DNA of 64,000 nucleotides from Lithodes maja (lineage: Eukaryota; Arthropoda; Malacostraca; Decapoda; Lithodidae): contig JBAKBP010006535.1 in the NCBI GenBank assembly GCA_037953745.1, positions 45,338 to 109,337 on the forward strand, written 5' to 3'. Below, in pieces: positions 51,415-61,558 of this stretch; the first letter of the stretch is position 1, and the number at the start of each line of letters is the position of its first letter. The translations under genes were made by a program, and so were the position numbers. Below the pieces are notes generated by a model. The model made no database searches. It was not told where the DNA came from and saw only the letters and a list, made by a program, of their open reading frames with translations.

Positions 51415-51960
51415 TCGTATTTCACTGCACCATCCTATATTTAGAATCCCACAGTAAGGCAATCCCTCGGAGTCTCTGCAACACATCACTTTTATATTGG
51501 GTCTCTTGGATCAAATTTCACGTTGGGAGCAAGCAGACAACACTGATATACATATATGTTGTCTTCAGTTTGCGCACGGCAATTTCTGTGTCAAGATTAT
51601 GATTTATGTTATTCCCACCTAGACAAACACGCCAACCCACCCACCCACAAACACATAGACACACACACATACATACACAAACCATTTACAGTTTTCATAA
51701 TTGAAACTTTAGAAAGAATGTATAATATTCCCATTCATTAGTCTCAACACATCTATTCCATCGATTCTTATTTTATTTTCCTATTGTCACTACATTCTCT
51801 CTTTTAATCCCTTAAATTTATCAGAATGAACTACTAATAAGCCCAATGTTTCACCATAATTACGATGCAGATGTGATTCACATTGTAGTGTGGTAACATA
51901 TGTGTTTCAGCTTATCACAGATATGATGTTTAGGAATATGTTATCGTAGTTCATGTACCA
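50647..51960. other. Non-coding sequence with CA microsatellites
   Basis: AT-rich. CA tracts at about 51354-51410 and 51640-51680. No inverted ends, frames or RNA genes recognised. Confidence 0.45.
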
Positions 51961-51964
51961 TTAA

Positions 51965-52401
51965 CCCGTACAGCCCCAGCGACGCGCCTGACGCGTCGGC
52001 GATGTATGTAACGCACAGCCCCAGAGACGCGCCTGGCGCGTCACCCTAATTGCGCCGACCGTAACCTCAGGTGTAGCCACTCAAGAGGGCTCAGATTTGT
52101 ATGGGAACTGTGTACGTATCCCACGCAACTGTGCCGATGGTTGAAAACTCTCAAAGTCCACGTGCGTGCGCGTGAGCGCGCAATAACCTGTTTTTTTGGG
52201 GTAATTGCCTTCAATTTTTTACTCTTGTAAAATACGTTTTCGGGGCTCTGTAGGACCATTCTTTAAGCTTTTTGAGCGGTTGTTCGTGGTTTTTCCTTCA
52301 TTCCTAACCCATTCGCTATTGTTTCTGGAATAAAACCATTTTTTGAAAACAGGCCGGGTTCTGGTGAACAAACATTACAAAACTAGCCGGGGCTGGACGG
52401 G
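51965..52401. mobile_element. TTAA-flanked piggyBac-type MITE
   Basis: TTAA at 51961-51964 and 52402-52405. Left end CCCGTACAGCCCCAGC, right end inverted CCCGTCCAGCCCCGGC (14 of 16 identical). The left part has two copies of ACAGCCCCAG-GACGCGCC(T)-GCGTC about 52 bases apart. Non-coding, 437 bp. Confidence 0.8.
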
Positions 52402-52439
52402 TTAAGTAGAAGTGCCGCTTTACCCAAAATCAAAACGGC

Positions 52440-52760
52440 ATACCCAACTCTGCGATGGGTTACCATCATCACTACTATTACCATTATAACTACTACTATC
52501 ACCGTCATCACTACTGCTATCATGACTACAGCTGTCACCATTATCACTACAACTGTTATTATCGTCACTACAGCAGTCAACATCACCATTACTATCACCA
52601 TCGTGACTAACATCATCACTACTGTCATCATTATCACTACAACTATCATCATCATCACTACTTTTATCACCATCATCTTACAATCATCATTACTACTGTC
52701 ACCATCATCACTACTACTAGTTCTATCACCATCATCACTACTACTGTCACCATCATTTTT
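52440..52760. repeat. ATC/ACT trinucleotide-rich minisatellite
   Basis: Runs of ATCATCACTACTACTGTCACC-like words in degenerate 12-24-base periods. The low-complexity frames in both strands are not coding. Confidence 0.85.
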
Positions 52761-52841
52761 AAGGAAATGTTTAAGGAAAATGATTAACACTCTTCTTTTG
52801 ATCTTTGCCCTTGACCTTTGACCTTAAGTATTAGAATATAT

Positions 52842-53072
52842 AATAGTAAGATAACTTATAATTGTTTTTATTCCCAGTTAATAAGATTTTGTAAAATTTG
52901 CACTAAAGTAGATGACTTTTGGGCTAGAGCTAGGTTACTATACAGACTCTCAGTAGACAGAGGTAATGAGGCAAGTAAAGTGTTACATAAATTTAATCTT
53001 TTTAGGGTCAATTACTGTGACTGTATTCTAAAATTTGACATAAATCATTTTAATCAAGCATTTTTAACGTGA
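52842..53072 (+). pseudogene. Penelope-like RT C-terminal fragment
   Basis: Reads FYSQLIRFCKICTKVDDFWA, then RARLLYRLSVDRGNEASKVL, resembling the region between RT and endonuclease in Penelope-like proteins. No RT catalytic motif or GIY-YIG follows. Assignment rests on this one block. Confidence 0.45.
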
Positions 53073-53845
53073 AGTTTCTTGTATAACCTCTGCTTACTTT
53101 GTGTCTGTTTGTATTTATTGTTTATCTTTTTCTCTTATTAATATTGATGATTTTTTTAATTGATTGTTCTTGTTAAAAGAGTACTCTTTGTTTAAATATG
53201 TTGTTACTATTTCATATTTTGTAATTATTTGTCTTTATAATATATGTATTCATTGTCGATAGTATCAATTGCTTGCTTTGGCGATTTCCTTAGTTTATTT
53301 GTACGATAAATGTAGGTTATTTGTAGGGTAGTTATTGATAGGGGTCACTTGAGGCATGCTATGCTTACAGGTACCTACCCGATAGCACTATCGTTAGTAA
53401 GTGCTATATATGTATTTTTTGTAACATTATATATATCTTATTAATTTTTATTTTTTACTATTGTTAATGTCTCGTCAAGTGCAAATTTGATTTGAATATA
53501 ACATTTTAACACTAATTGTAGTTTCTTTTATTCATGCAGAGTTTAGTAATATTTGCCAGAACGTCCCGGACTTCCCAAATTTACTAATTCCCTGAACGTG
53601 ACGATAGTGCGTTGTTACGTGTGCAATTAGTTTGCTTGGGAACCAGATTAACTTGCTCATGTAGTAATGTACACCCTATGTGGTGGATTGTGTTCTTTCA
53701 TTTCATAAATTTTATTTTAGTAAGCGTTGTTTCCACATAGCGATTTTGATATGTTGTTTTGACTGTATATTGTCTTTGTCCCAGTTTTGGTTTGATTTTG
53801 TTTGCTAGTTTTACATTTTAATATATATACAGTATATATATATAT
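53073..53845. other. AT-rich non-coding sequence ending in a (TA)n tract
   Basis: Nothing recognised. The final bases (53822-53845) are a TA tract with TACAGTA, forming the left flank of the DIRS element. Confidence 0.5.
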
Positions 53846-54142
53846 TTGTTAGTAGTCTTGGCAAATCCAACGTCAAGGCTATTAACCTAATTGCAATGAC
53901 GACTTGTCTATTTTGACTGCTATGTCGTCATTCCAACCGCGGTTAAAAAGAAAACGTCTAGAGTCTACTCCTTATCTTGCTCTAGGAGACGTTGTACATT
54001 AACCAAAACTACCACCGAAGGTGAAAAAAGCATAGAAGAGAAGAAAAAGGGGTTTACCTTAGTTACCGCTTAAGGCCCATCCCGTGTTCCGTCATGTGCA
54101 GATCCCTGTCGAACGTGCGCATGAGCGACCCTCTCTTGTCAT
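53846..54142 (+). repeat. Left inverted terminal repeat of DIRS element
   Basis: Begins TTTGTTAGTAGTCTTGG. It pairs base for base with the reverse complement of 61559-61858, with only two differences noticed over about 295 bases (G/A near 54119 and C/A near 53861). Confidence 0.92.
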
Positions 54143-55395
54143 AATTTTTTCACGCGCTCCATTGAATGAAGTCGCTTTTGTTGTGCTCCTTTAATTCACC
54201 CTGTTTAGGTTCGTTTCGGCTTATCTGGCCTTCTTTTTTGTTAGACAGATGTTACGTGATCTAGGGCACACGTAAATGGGCTCCTAAGTGTGTATAATGG
54301 AGACGCGTGTGGAAATAGCTTACCGAAGGTACGGGGGCGCCTGGCGTTCCTCGTATATGTTTTTCATTCTTTCTCTTTTCATATTCTTTTTTCCTGTTAG
54401 TCTGGGCATGGTTTAGCTTTTAGCTTCATTTAGCCTAGCTCGTTTTCTCAGTCAGGAATTGCTATGCCCCTATGAGTTTTCATTTTTCATAGCCTAGGTG
54501 TACCGTTGGTAAACAATCTGAGATTTCGTTGGTGGCGGTGCTGTTTGTAGAGTTTGTGTCGGCCGCATTATTAGCGTTCTTCCCGAGTCCCCCCTTTTGA
54601 GTCCTTCACTGTGTCTCAAGGGCCTGGGCGACAGGTGGTTCGTGATACTCCAGGGGTACCCCACGGGGGCCCCTCTTTCACACCACAGGGTTTTTCGCCC
54701 CTGACACATTCTCTGCTCACGGCTAGGCCACCCTTTTTCTCACCAGTTTCATTTACTGGTTTTTGTTTTCTCTTCCTGTTTCACCTCCATCCTTTCATAG
54801 TCTTTTGTCCAATCCAGGGGTACCTCACGGGGGCCCCTGTTTGTGCGAAACCACCCTCCCTGCCACTTCTCCTCATGGGCTTTGCTCTATCTCTGTGGGT
54901 TTGGGTGGTTCCTGGGGGATGTGCCTCCTCTCCCCTGGTGTGTCTTCCTTGCCTCTCCCTTGACCGGTTGAGTCAGGATATTATCAAGGAAGACACTGCT
55001 CAGCTTGATGGCCATCGTCGCTTGGAGTTCATAAGGAGTTGACGCTTTTTATGGGCCTTTTTTGGTTTTCCTAGGCACTCCTCTCGCTTTTTCGGCGCCG
55101 GACCATCTCGGCCGGTCCCGCAAATTTGCGGAGTGCTCGATTCGGTCCTCTGGGACGTTTCGGCTCCCCGCAAATTTGCGGAGATCGCTGGGGGGTCCCG
55201 CTGAGATGTGGGGGGGTTGTGTCGGTACGGTTATACCTCCATTGGCCCGCAAATTTGCGGTTATAGTTGGCTTTCACTGTTGACCTTTTTTATGTCATAT
55301 TGTTGCCTGATACTATATTGGTGTATGCACTTTACTGGTGTTATAGGCCCTGCATGTAAGATGTTGAGTGGTGGTTAACACTTTCTCCATCTTTG
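54143..55395 (+). other. DIRS leader region
   Basis: No clear domain. It holds a duplicated phrase CCAGGGGTACC-CACGGGGGCCCCT (54650, 54813) and three palindromes CCGCAAATTTGCGG (55118, 55168, 55247). It ends with a pyrimidine tract and TTTGCAG at 55393-55399, a possible splice acceptor. Open frames here reflect base composition. Confidence 0.5.
55118..55260. repeat. Three copies of the palindrome CCGCAAATTTGCGG
   Basis: Perfect 14-base palindromes at 55118-55131, 55168-55181 and 55247-55260, start-to-start spacing 50 and 79. They are embedded in otherwise unrelated sequence, which argues for a protein-binding site or a conserved element signal rather than a tandem repeat. Confidence 0.85.
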
Positions 55396-57960
55396 CAGGT
55401 TCTGCTAGTGCTCTTCCGCCTCGGCCGCCCTCCTCACCTCCCTCTGTGCTCCCAGTTTAGGGTGAGTACGGATACCTGTTTGCATGTGTGTTCCTGTTTC
55501 CCCATGCTCCTTCCCTGGTTCTTCTTGGACATTCTCTCCACTTACTCCTTCGACGTGCTGATTCTGGTGTGTGTTCTTCTCGTGCTGGTCGGCTGCTTTG
55601 CTTTCGCCTTGGTTGTCGCTCCCCGTGCTTGGTGAGCCACAAGTCCTGCTTGCGCCACTCGCTCTTTGTGTCCTCTACGGCCTACCTCCCTGCTCTGTGT
55701 GGCCCGTGTCTGGCCCTGGTGGTTGTGCTGCTCCATGACCCTGGTTCCTCGGCGGCGGCTGTGGCCTCTGCTTCCCTTCCGTCGGTGTGACCGATGGTCT
55801 CCCGCCACATTGGGACTGTGGGCCACCGTTCCCCGGCCTTTGTTGCCGACCGGATCCGCGTCACCCTGGGTGTCCCTGGCCCGACTGAAGGCCGTTCACC
55901 TGGCCCTCTCCCTGCTCGGGCCCTCTCCCCTGGGTCCCGCAGCCGGTCGTCCCATCGTCGGGGGGTTCCCCGGCTCCGTCCACGCTCTCGCTCGCCTCGT
56001 CATCCGTCCTCTACTGCCCCTCGTCGTCCTCCTGATCGCCTTGACGACGCCCATCGCCCTCGTCTTGGTTCTCGCCCTGAGGCCGGGGTTAGCGGCTCTG
56101 CCCCTGTGGGCCCTCCCCTGGCCTCTACGGTTAGGGGCTCTACTCCCTTCCGCCCGCTTTCCCAGCCCTGACGACTTCCTCTTACGTTGTCCTCTCCGCG
56201 CGCGGTTGTTCGTGCTGTAGCTGGCCCTCTGCTCCCTCCTACACTGTCCGGGAGGGTCCGCCTGGCTGTCGTTGCTTCTCCTACTTCACCTGCTTCAGTG
56301 CCTCATCTTCCTTCACGGTCTCGTCCCACGGTGGGGGTCCCTCCCTCCTCCGCCTCGGTGTCGGGCCGCCCTGTTCTCTCAGCCCCGGGGATCCTTGCTC
56401 TGTTTCCCCCCGCGGCTCCTTCTGGCCTCCTTTCACCCGGCCAGCTTTCCCACTCCCGTCGTCATGCTCCTCCTCCTTCTTCTCTTCCTGGCCTTCACTT
56501 ACCGTCTCGCCAGGGGGGTACCCCTCCTCTTGCCTCGGTGGGGTTTCGCGAGGTTTCGGGGTCCCCCTTTCTCGGGAGCTGACGTGTCGCTGGGAGAGGG
56601 GGATGGTGCTGTTTCCCCCTCGGCCGTTCGTGATCGGGGACGAGTCCCTCTACGGCGCCACAACCGTCGTCGCTCGCCTTCCTTGGGCCGCGACGCTGCT
56701 GGTTCGTGTCGTGGGTCTCGCTCCCGCTCACGCTTGCCCCTGCGGGCCGACCATTCTGGGGGGGGGGGGGGGGTCGCCTCTCTCGGTTCGATTGTCGGCT
56801 ATGCAGGGCTGGGTTGTGTCACGCTTCGACGGGTGCTTGGAGTCGTTGGACGCCTCCCTCTTCTCGCGCTTCTTGGCGGTGACTCACCCTCAGCGCCTCA
56901 CCCTCTCTACCCCTCCTATGGTCCCCCTCCCTTCTGCAGGCCTACGCTCTGGTCAGACTTCAGCCACACTGACATCCTTCCGGCTGTTCAGTCCCTGGCT
57001 GTGTTGACGGGTCTGTCCTCCTATGGGTCGGGTTTGTGCGACGCCGGTACGCCTGGCTTCGCCGTCATGCTCGGTCACCCTCTCCCTTTGGAGGCCTGGT
57101 TTGCTGAGGCCTTCGACTTCACACCGTTCCGTCGACGGCTCTCCTTCGGTCCCTCCCCCGGAGTCGTCACTGCTTTTGCCTCCTCTTGTGTCTGTCGGCG
57201 GGTTGGCCGGCGCGTTCTGGTCCTGGATGGGCGCGCCCGTTCTTGAACTTTGTTCTATTGCTACCCCGTTCTTCTCTCACCCGGTTCCGCCCTCTGTCGC
57301 CGCGGTTTTTCCCTTGCGACAGAGGGTGACGGACTTTTTGTCTTGTCTTTAGGTTCCCTCCAGACGTCTGTTCCCCACCTGCGGCTTTTCGAGGCGTCTG
57401 TGCCAGGCGCTCTTCGCGAGGGTTTGGACCGCGTTCTGCGGGCCCACCTTCGGCTCGCGGTGTCTTTGGTTCCCGCGCTGAAGGCGGTTTTGTGCGCGGC
57501 GACGCCAGACGGTGCGGTCCTCGTTCTGCCGGCCGGCCCCCTTGGATATTCGTCAGGGTTTGTTGTACTCTGCGCTATATACGTCGGGGTTTTTTACGCT
57601 GGTTGCTTGGGTATGCTCGCTTCTCTGTCGGCGGCCCCTGCTTCCGACTCGCGACGACGCGCTGTGTCGTTGCGGACCCTGCTTACGTCACGCTCCGACG
57701 CGCTGTGTCGCACGCGGGGTCTTCTCAGTCCCGTCCTTCTGCCGGTCCTCTTCGGGGTGCTGCTGCAAGTGCTGCCGCCTTGCACGGGCGCAGGACTGGG
57801 ATGTTGCAGGCCAGTGCGTCAATTCCGCCTCGCCCTTCTGTTCTTGCCCCTTTCATCCCCGCCGTGTCGGGGCTGGCCGGCCTTCCACTTCCGGCCGCCC
57901 TTCGACGGGGTCAGCCCCGCGCTGGCCTGGGGTTGGGGTGGTCCGCCCTTTTCGACGAGG
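55396..57960 (+). pseudogene. DIRS gag-like region
   Basis: No single frame spans it, and stops are rare in all frames because the strand is poor in A. An Arg/Ser-rich stretch (SPGSRSRSSHRRG, RPRSRSPRHPSS) near 55900-56030 and an Ala/Leu-rich block (LRTLLTSRSDALCRTRGLLS) near 57670-57730 are the most protein-like parts. They lie where DIRS elements carry Gag. Position is the main support. Runs of G at 56757-56773 and 57963-57977 may hide frame errors. Confidence 0.45.
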
Positions 57961-58039
57961 TTGGGGGGGGGGGGGGGTAGAGGTCAACGTGGCGCTCGTG
58001 CCCGCACGGCCCGTAACGGGGGTACCTCCACGTCAACAC

Positions 58040-59208
58040 AATGTGTAGTTCTCTGGGTCGGCCTCCTTGTTCTCCTTCTCGCCTGGCCGACCGGGTCGCT
58101 CCCCTCCTCTCGGGTGCTCCCTCGGGTTGTTTTCGCCCTTGCGCCCCTCGGTTGCCGCGAGGGACGTTGGGGGCTGCGGGTTGCGCGGAGGGGTTCTCAC
58201 CTGGAGGTGGACGTCTCGACCCCCTTTCCGCTCGTCACCGACGCCGGCCCATCTCTTCAGAGGTGGCCCACGTGCTCACTTCCATGCCCGAGCTGGGTAG
58301 CGTTGAGGGAGTTGACCGCCGGTCGCCCGGTTTTCCTCTCCCGTGTCTTTGTGGTCCCGTCGCCGAACTGCGACGCGATGCGACCGGTGGTGGTTCTGTC
58401 GGCCCTCTACGGGCGCGTCGTGCTCACACGGTTTCGGGTGCTGCCGGTACCCCTGGTCCGCCTGGCCCTGTGCCCTCTGTCGTGGGTAGTGTCGCTGGCC
58501 CTCCAGGATGCGTCTTGGCTCGTTCCTCTCCATCCTCGCTTCCAGCGATTCTTGGCCGTTCGGACTTCCGATCGTGTGTTCCTGTTCGCCGGCCTTCCCT
58601 TCGGTCTCCACATCGTGCCGCGGGTCTTCTCCGCGCTTGTGGGGCAGGCTCTGGGTCCTCTCCTCAGGAGCGGGCTCCAGATCCTGTTTTCCTTGGCCGA
58701 TTGGTTGGTCGTTTCCGCAGCCCTAGGACTTTGCATTGGCGACGCCCTCACAGTCGTTCGCAACATCGCACGGTTCGGGTTCCCCTTTGATGTTCCCAAG
58801 TCACGCTTGACCCCGTCGCGTGTCGTGCCATGGGTCGGTCTCGCATGGGTTTTGTCCGGCGCTACGGTGCCCCGAGGTCTGCCGGCCGCGGTGCACCTTC
58901 GGTGGACGGTCTTCGCCGTGTTGCACTTGGTCTCCCTCCCGGGGTGGCTCTGGGACTCGTTCGTGGGTTCGCTGCTTTGGGCCGCTCTGCCCCTTCCCTT
59001 AGGGAGCCTCTGGCTACTCCGCCTCCTCCTCATGGGCCCCGCGGTGTTTCCGTTGCCCCTCTGGATCGGCTCTTGCCGCTCCTGCGTCCCGTTCGCAGAC
59101 GCTTCGGTCGCTGGGTTGCTCAGGGCTCGCTCTCTGCGGCTGTGCCCTGGTCCGCCCCGCCCGCCGACGGTCTGGGTAGCCACAGATCCGTCGAGCGAGG
59201 TTGGGTGA
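58040..59208 (+). pseudogene. DIRS reverse transcriptase with altered catalytic positions
   Basis: In one register: FLSRVFVVPSPNCDAMRPVV, VLSALYGRVVL, VVSLALQDASWLVPLHPRFQ, FLFAGLPFGLHIVPRVFSAL and ILFSLADWLVVSA. These line up with DIRS RT blocks (sense: VSLDLKDAY-HVPIHP, LPFGLS-APRVF, YLDDWL). The motif A catalytic Asp is GCC (Ala, 58498-58500), and the first Asp of the motif C pair is GCC (Ala, 58696-58698) with Ser at the Tyr position. The second motif C Asp (58699-58701) remains. The stop at 59206 is reached at the start of RNase H (ATDPSSEVG). Confidence 0.75.
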
Positions 59209-59935
59209 GGTTCCCGTTCGAACCTGGGACGTCCACTTCCCGGCGGATGGGTGGGTCTCCCTCCACTTACCCGTCTCTGCCCTCGGACTGTTGGTTCCTC
59301 TGTTCTTCCTGCGGGACCACGCGCTGGCCCTTCGGGGTCAGTCGGTGGCCAAGTTGTCCCCTGTTTCCTTATGCGGGGGTCCTCCAGGTCATTGACTCTC
59401 TTGGGGGTCTCGGTGGAGTTGTTCTTCCTCGCGGGCCGACACCCCTTCTCCTTGCATGCCTCCTCCCTGCCCGGGCCTGCCACCCTGTGGGCGGCCGCCC
59501 TGTCGAGATATAGGCCTCCTCGGGAAACCACTCTAAAAAAAAAACGCCCCAGGGCGTTCTTGTAGAATGGGCGATGAAACGGACTGTGTTCGCCGACCTC
59601 GCGGCTTCCTGAGGTGTTCCGGAGGTCGCCTTGTTCGCATCGGGGGTGCCGCGCCAGTTGCCTTTGGACCTCTCCCTCCGGCCTCGCGCTCCGGGGGGGG
59701 GTCTGGTCGCTTTCATGGTAGCCTGGTACTGGTGGCGGTCGATATACGTCTTTCCGCCATCAGACGCGCTGTTGATGTGCCCAGTCCTCGCGAGGCTGCG
59801 GCTGTCCCACGGCTGCGTCTGGCTCCTCGCGCCTCTGTGGCCGGCACGGGCTTGGTCCGCCCGGTTGCCGCGGTGGTGCCCGAGTCCGGTCCCTCTACCT
59901 GTCTCCGGCTTCCACTTGGGCTAGGTTGGGGCCCT
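59180..59935 (+). pseudogene. DIRS RNase H and post-RNase H domain, frameshifted
   Basis: Continues RT in shifting registers. 59201-59395 gives WVSLHLPVSALGLLVPLFFL and LRGQSV. 59390-59510 gives RSLTLLGVSVELFFLAGRHP and LWAAALSRYR, equivalent to the HLPG-N-AD-LSR end of DIRS RNase H but with Ala for Asp. 59631-59924 gives IYVFPPSDALLMCPVLARLR and LLAPLWPARAWSARLPR, the segment that follows RNase H in DIRS pol. At least three register changes are needed. Confidence 0.7.
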
Positions 59936-60935
59936 GCGGACCTCGTTGGCCTTCGCATCGTGCTTGTTCATGAGGCACGGTGGCTCCCGGTCCCCGGCCG
60001 GGCCCTGACTGACTTCCTGCAGCGTTCCTGGCCGTCTTCTCCTTGGGGGCCTTGCGGGTCCCGCTGGAGGTCTTTTACTAGGTGGCTACAGGCCCCTCGC
60101 CTGCCTGTTGGCTCTCCTTCCCTCGTCCTACGCTCCTTGTTTCGCCTCTTCCGTACACGTCCCTTTCAAGTCGACGCTATACGTACCCACTTGTCTGCCA
60201 TCCGGGGGCTCTTCGGGTCCGTCGCTGGGATGGTCGTTCCGCCACAGGAGCTGGATTCCTTCCTGACGGCTGCCTTCCGGGATCGACCGCCTCCGCGCCA
60301 GGTCCCTCCGCAGTGGGATCTGGGGCGGGCTCTGGTCCTTCTGGCTTCACCCACGTATACAAGGGCCGCTCCGCCGGTTCCGTTGCTCGGGCGTCCACTC
60401 TTCCTTGTCGCTCTGGCCACTGGGGATCGGGTGTCTGCACTAGCGGCATTGTCACGGCCCCGGGACTGCGTGCGAATCTCCCCGTCCTTGCATGGCGTCT
60501 CGTTCGCCTCCTCCCCTCCTTTTGTTACCACGCATGGGAGGGAGGCCCCCGCTTTCCTGCCTTTCGCCGTCCAGGCTTTACGGCGTGGGCATCCTCGCCA
60601 TGTGTTGTGCCCGGTGTCAGCCTTGCACTCCTCTGTTGCGTCTGTGGCGCCGCCTTCGGGTACTGCTGTGTGGGTGTCTCCTCGGACAGGTGGGAGGCTC
60701 TTGCAGGTGCAGATGGGCCGCCACGTTTGTCGGACCGTTCGTGCCCGTCACCCAGTTGTAGGGGTTCTGCGCACGATGTCAGATCCTTTGCTGCCTCCTT
60801 CCGGTTCCTGCCCCGTCGATCCTTACCTGCCATCGCCTCGGCGGTTTTGTGGGTCTTCTATCAATTCCTTCATCTCCTCCTGCCTCTCCGTGTCCAGTGT
60901 TCGACCCCCTCGGCCGGTGATTGCTCTCGGGGGTC
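59936..60935 (+). pseudogene. DIRS tyrosine recombinase, frameshifted
   Basis: The frame from 59567 includes the core-binding region (RSLFRLFRTRPFQVDAIRTH, LSAIRGLFGS) and catalytic domain start (LFLVALATGDRVSALAALSR, with the first Arg), then LCPVSALHSS and WVSPRTGGRLLQVQMGRHVC. The H-X-X-R box (SAHDVRSFAAS, 60769-60800) lies in the next register, so a slip occurs near 60765. The terminal block (GSSINSFISSCLS) returns to the first register and has Cys where the nucleophilic Tyr is expected. The enzyme would normally insert the circular intermediate. Confidence 0.72.
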
Positions 60936-61382
60936 GTGTTTCCTGGTGCTCTGGCGAAGATCCCTGGTCTTCCCCCCTTGTCCCTCGTTCTTTTCCTTTG
61001 TTTTATATGACAAAGGGGGGGGGGGGGTGTACGGGTTTGCAACACTGGATTGCAAGTTTGGGATTATGTATTGTTCCGGTACATAAGTGTTTTTGCCACA
61101 TTGAAAATTGTGTTTTGTTCTTGTGTTCAGTGTTTTTGTTGGTTTTTGAAGAAAAGGGATTTTGGGTACTGTACCTTTTTGGTTTCAGACAAGTCTATGT
61201 TTTTGCATTACTATGAATGACGGGCATGTGTTAAAACTGTTCTTTTTAGCTACTCCTCAGTTTTTCACTCTTTTATTAGACTCTCTTGTTTAAATTGTGT
61301 CTTTGTCATTCATACTTTTGTTTTATGCATTGGTTTTTTTTGGTAGGTTGGGCTTGGATGTCCTCCTCCTATTTGTTATGCA
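60936..61382 (+). other. DIRS 3' region between recombinase and internal complementary region
   Basis: T-rich, with a G run at about 61013-61028. No coding sense. Confidence 0.5.
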
Positions 61383-61495
61383 GCCTTGACGTTGGATTTG
61401 CCAAGACTACTAACAAATTGGGAGGTTTGACGTACCTCCCAACCTACCAAATAGGAAAACCTACTATTTGGTAGTAGTCTTGGAAAATCCAACGT
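61383..61495 (+). repeat. Internal complementary region of DIRS element
   Basis: 61383-61417 is the reverse complement of the left outer end (53846-53880). 61416-61495 is the reverse complement of the right outer end (61822-61905). It thus encodes, in reverse, the junction of the two ends, as required to template circularisation in DIRS replication. Confidence 0.9.
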
Positions 61496-61558
61496 ACATA
61501 ATACCCTCCCTCACGCCGGACCCCTGCCCATCCGCGTTCTTCTGCTGACGTGAGATGG

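Noticed and set aside
52440..52790. 135-codon minus-strand frame rich in Val/Met
   Set aside because: Low-complexity trinucleotide repeat.
55500..60833. Long open frames on both strands, including one of 374 codons on the minus strand at 58407-59531
   Set aside because: They follow from the A-poor composition, which removes stop codons in every frame. Only registers matching RT, RNase H and recombinase blocks were kept.
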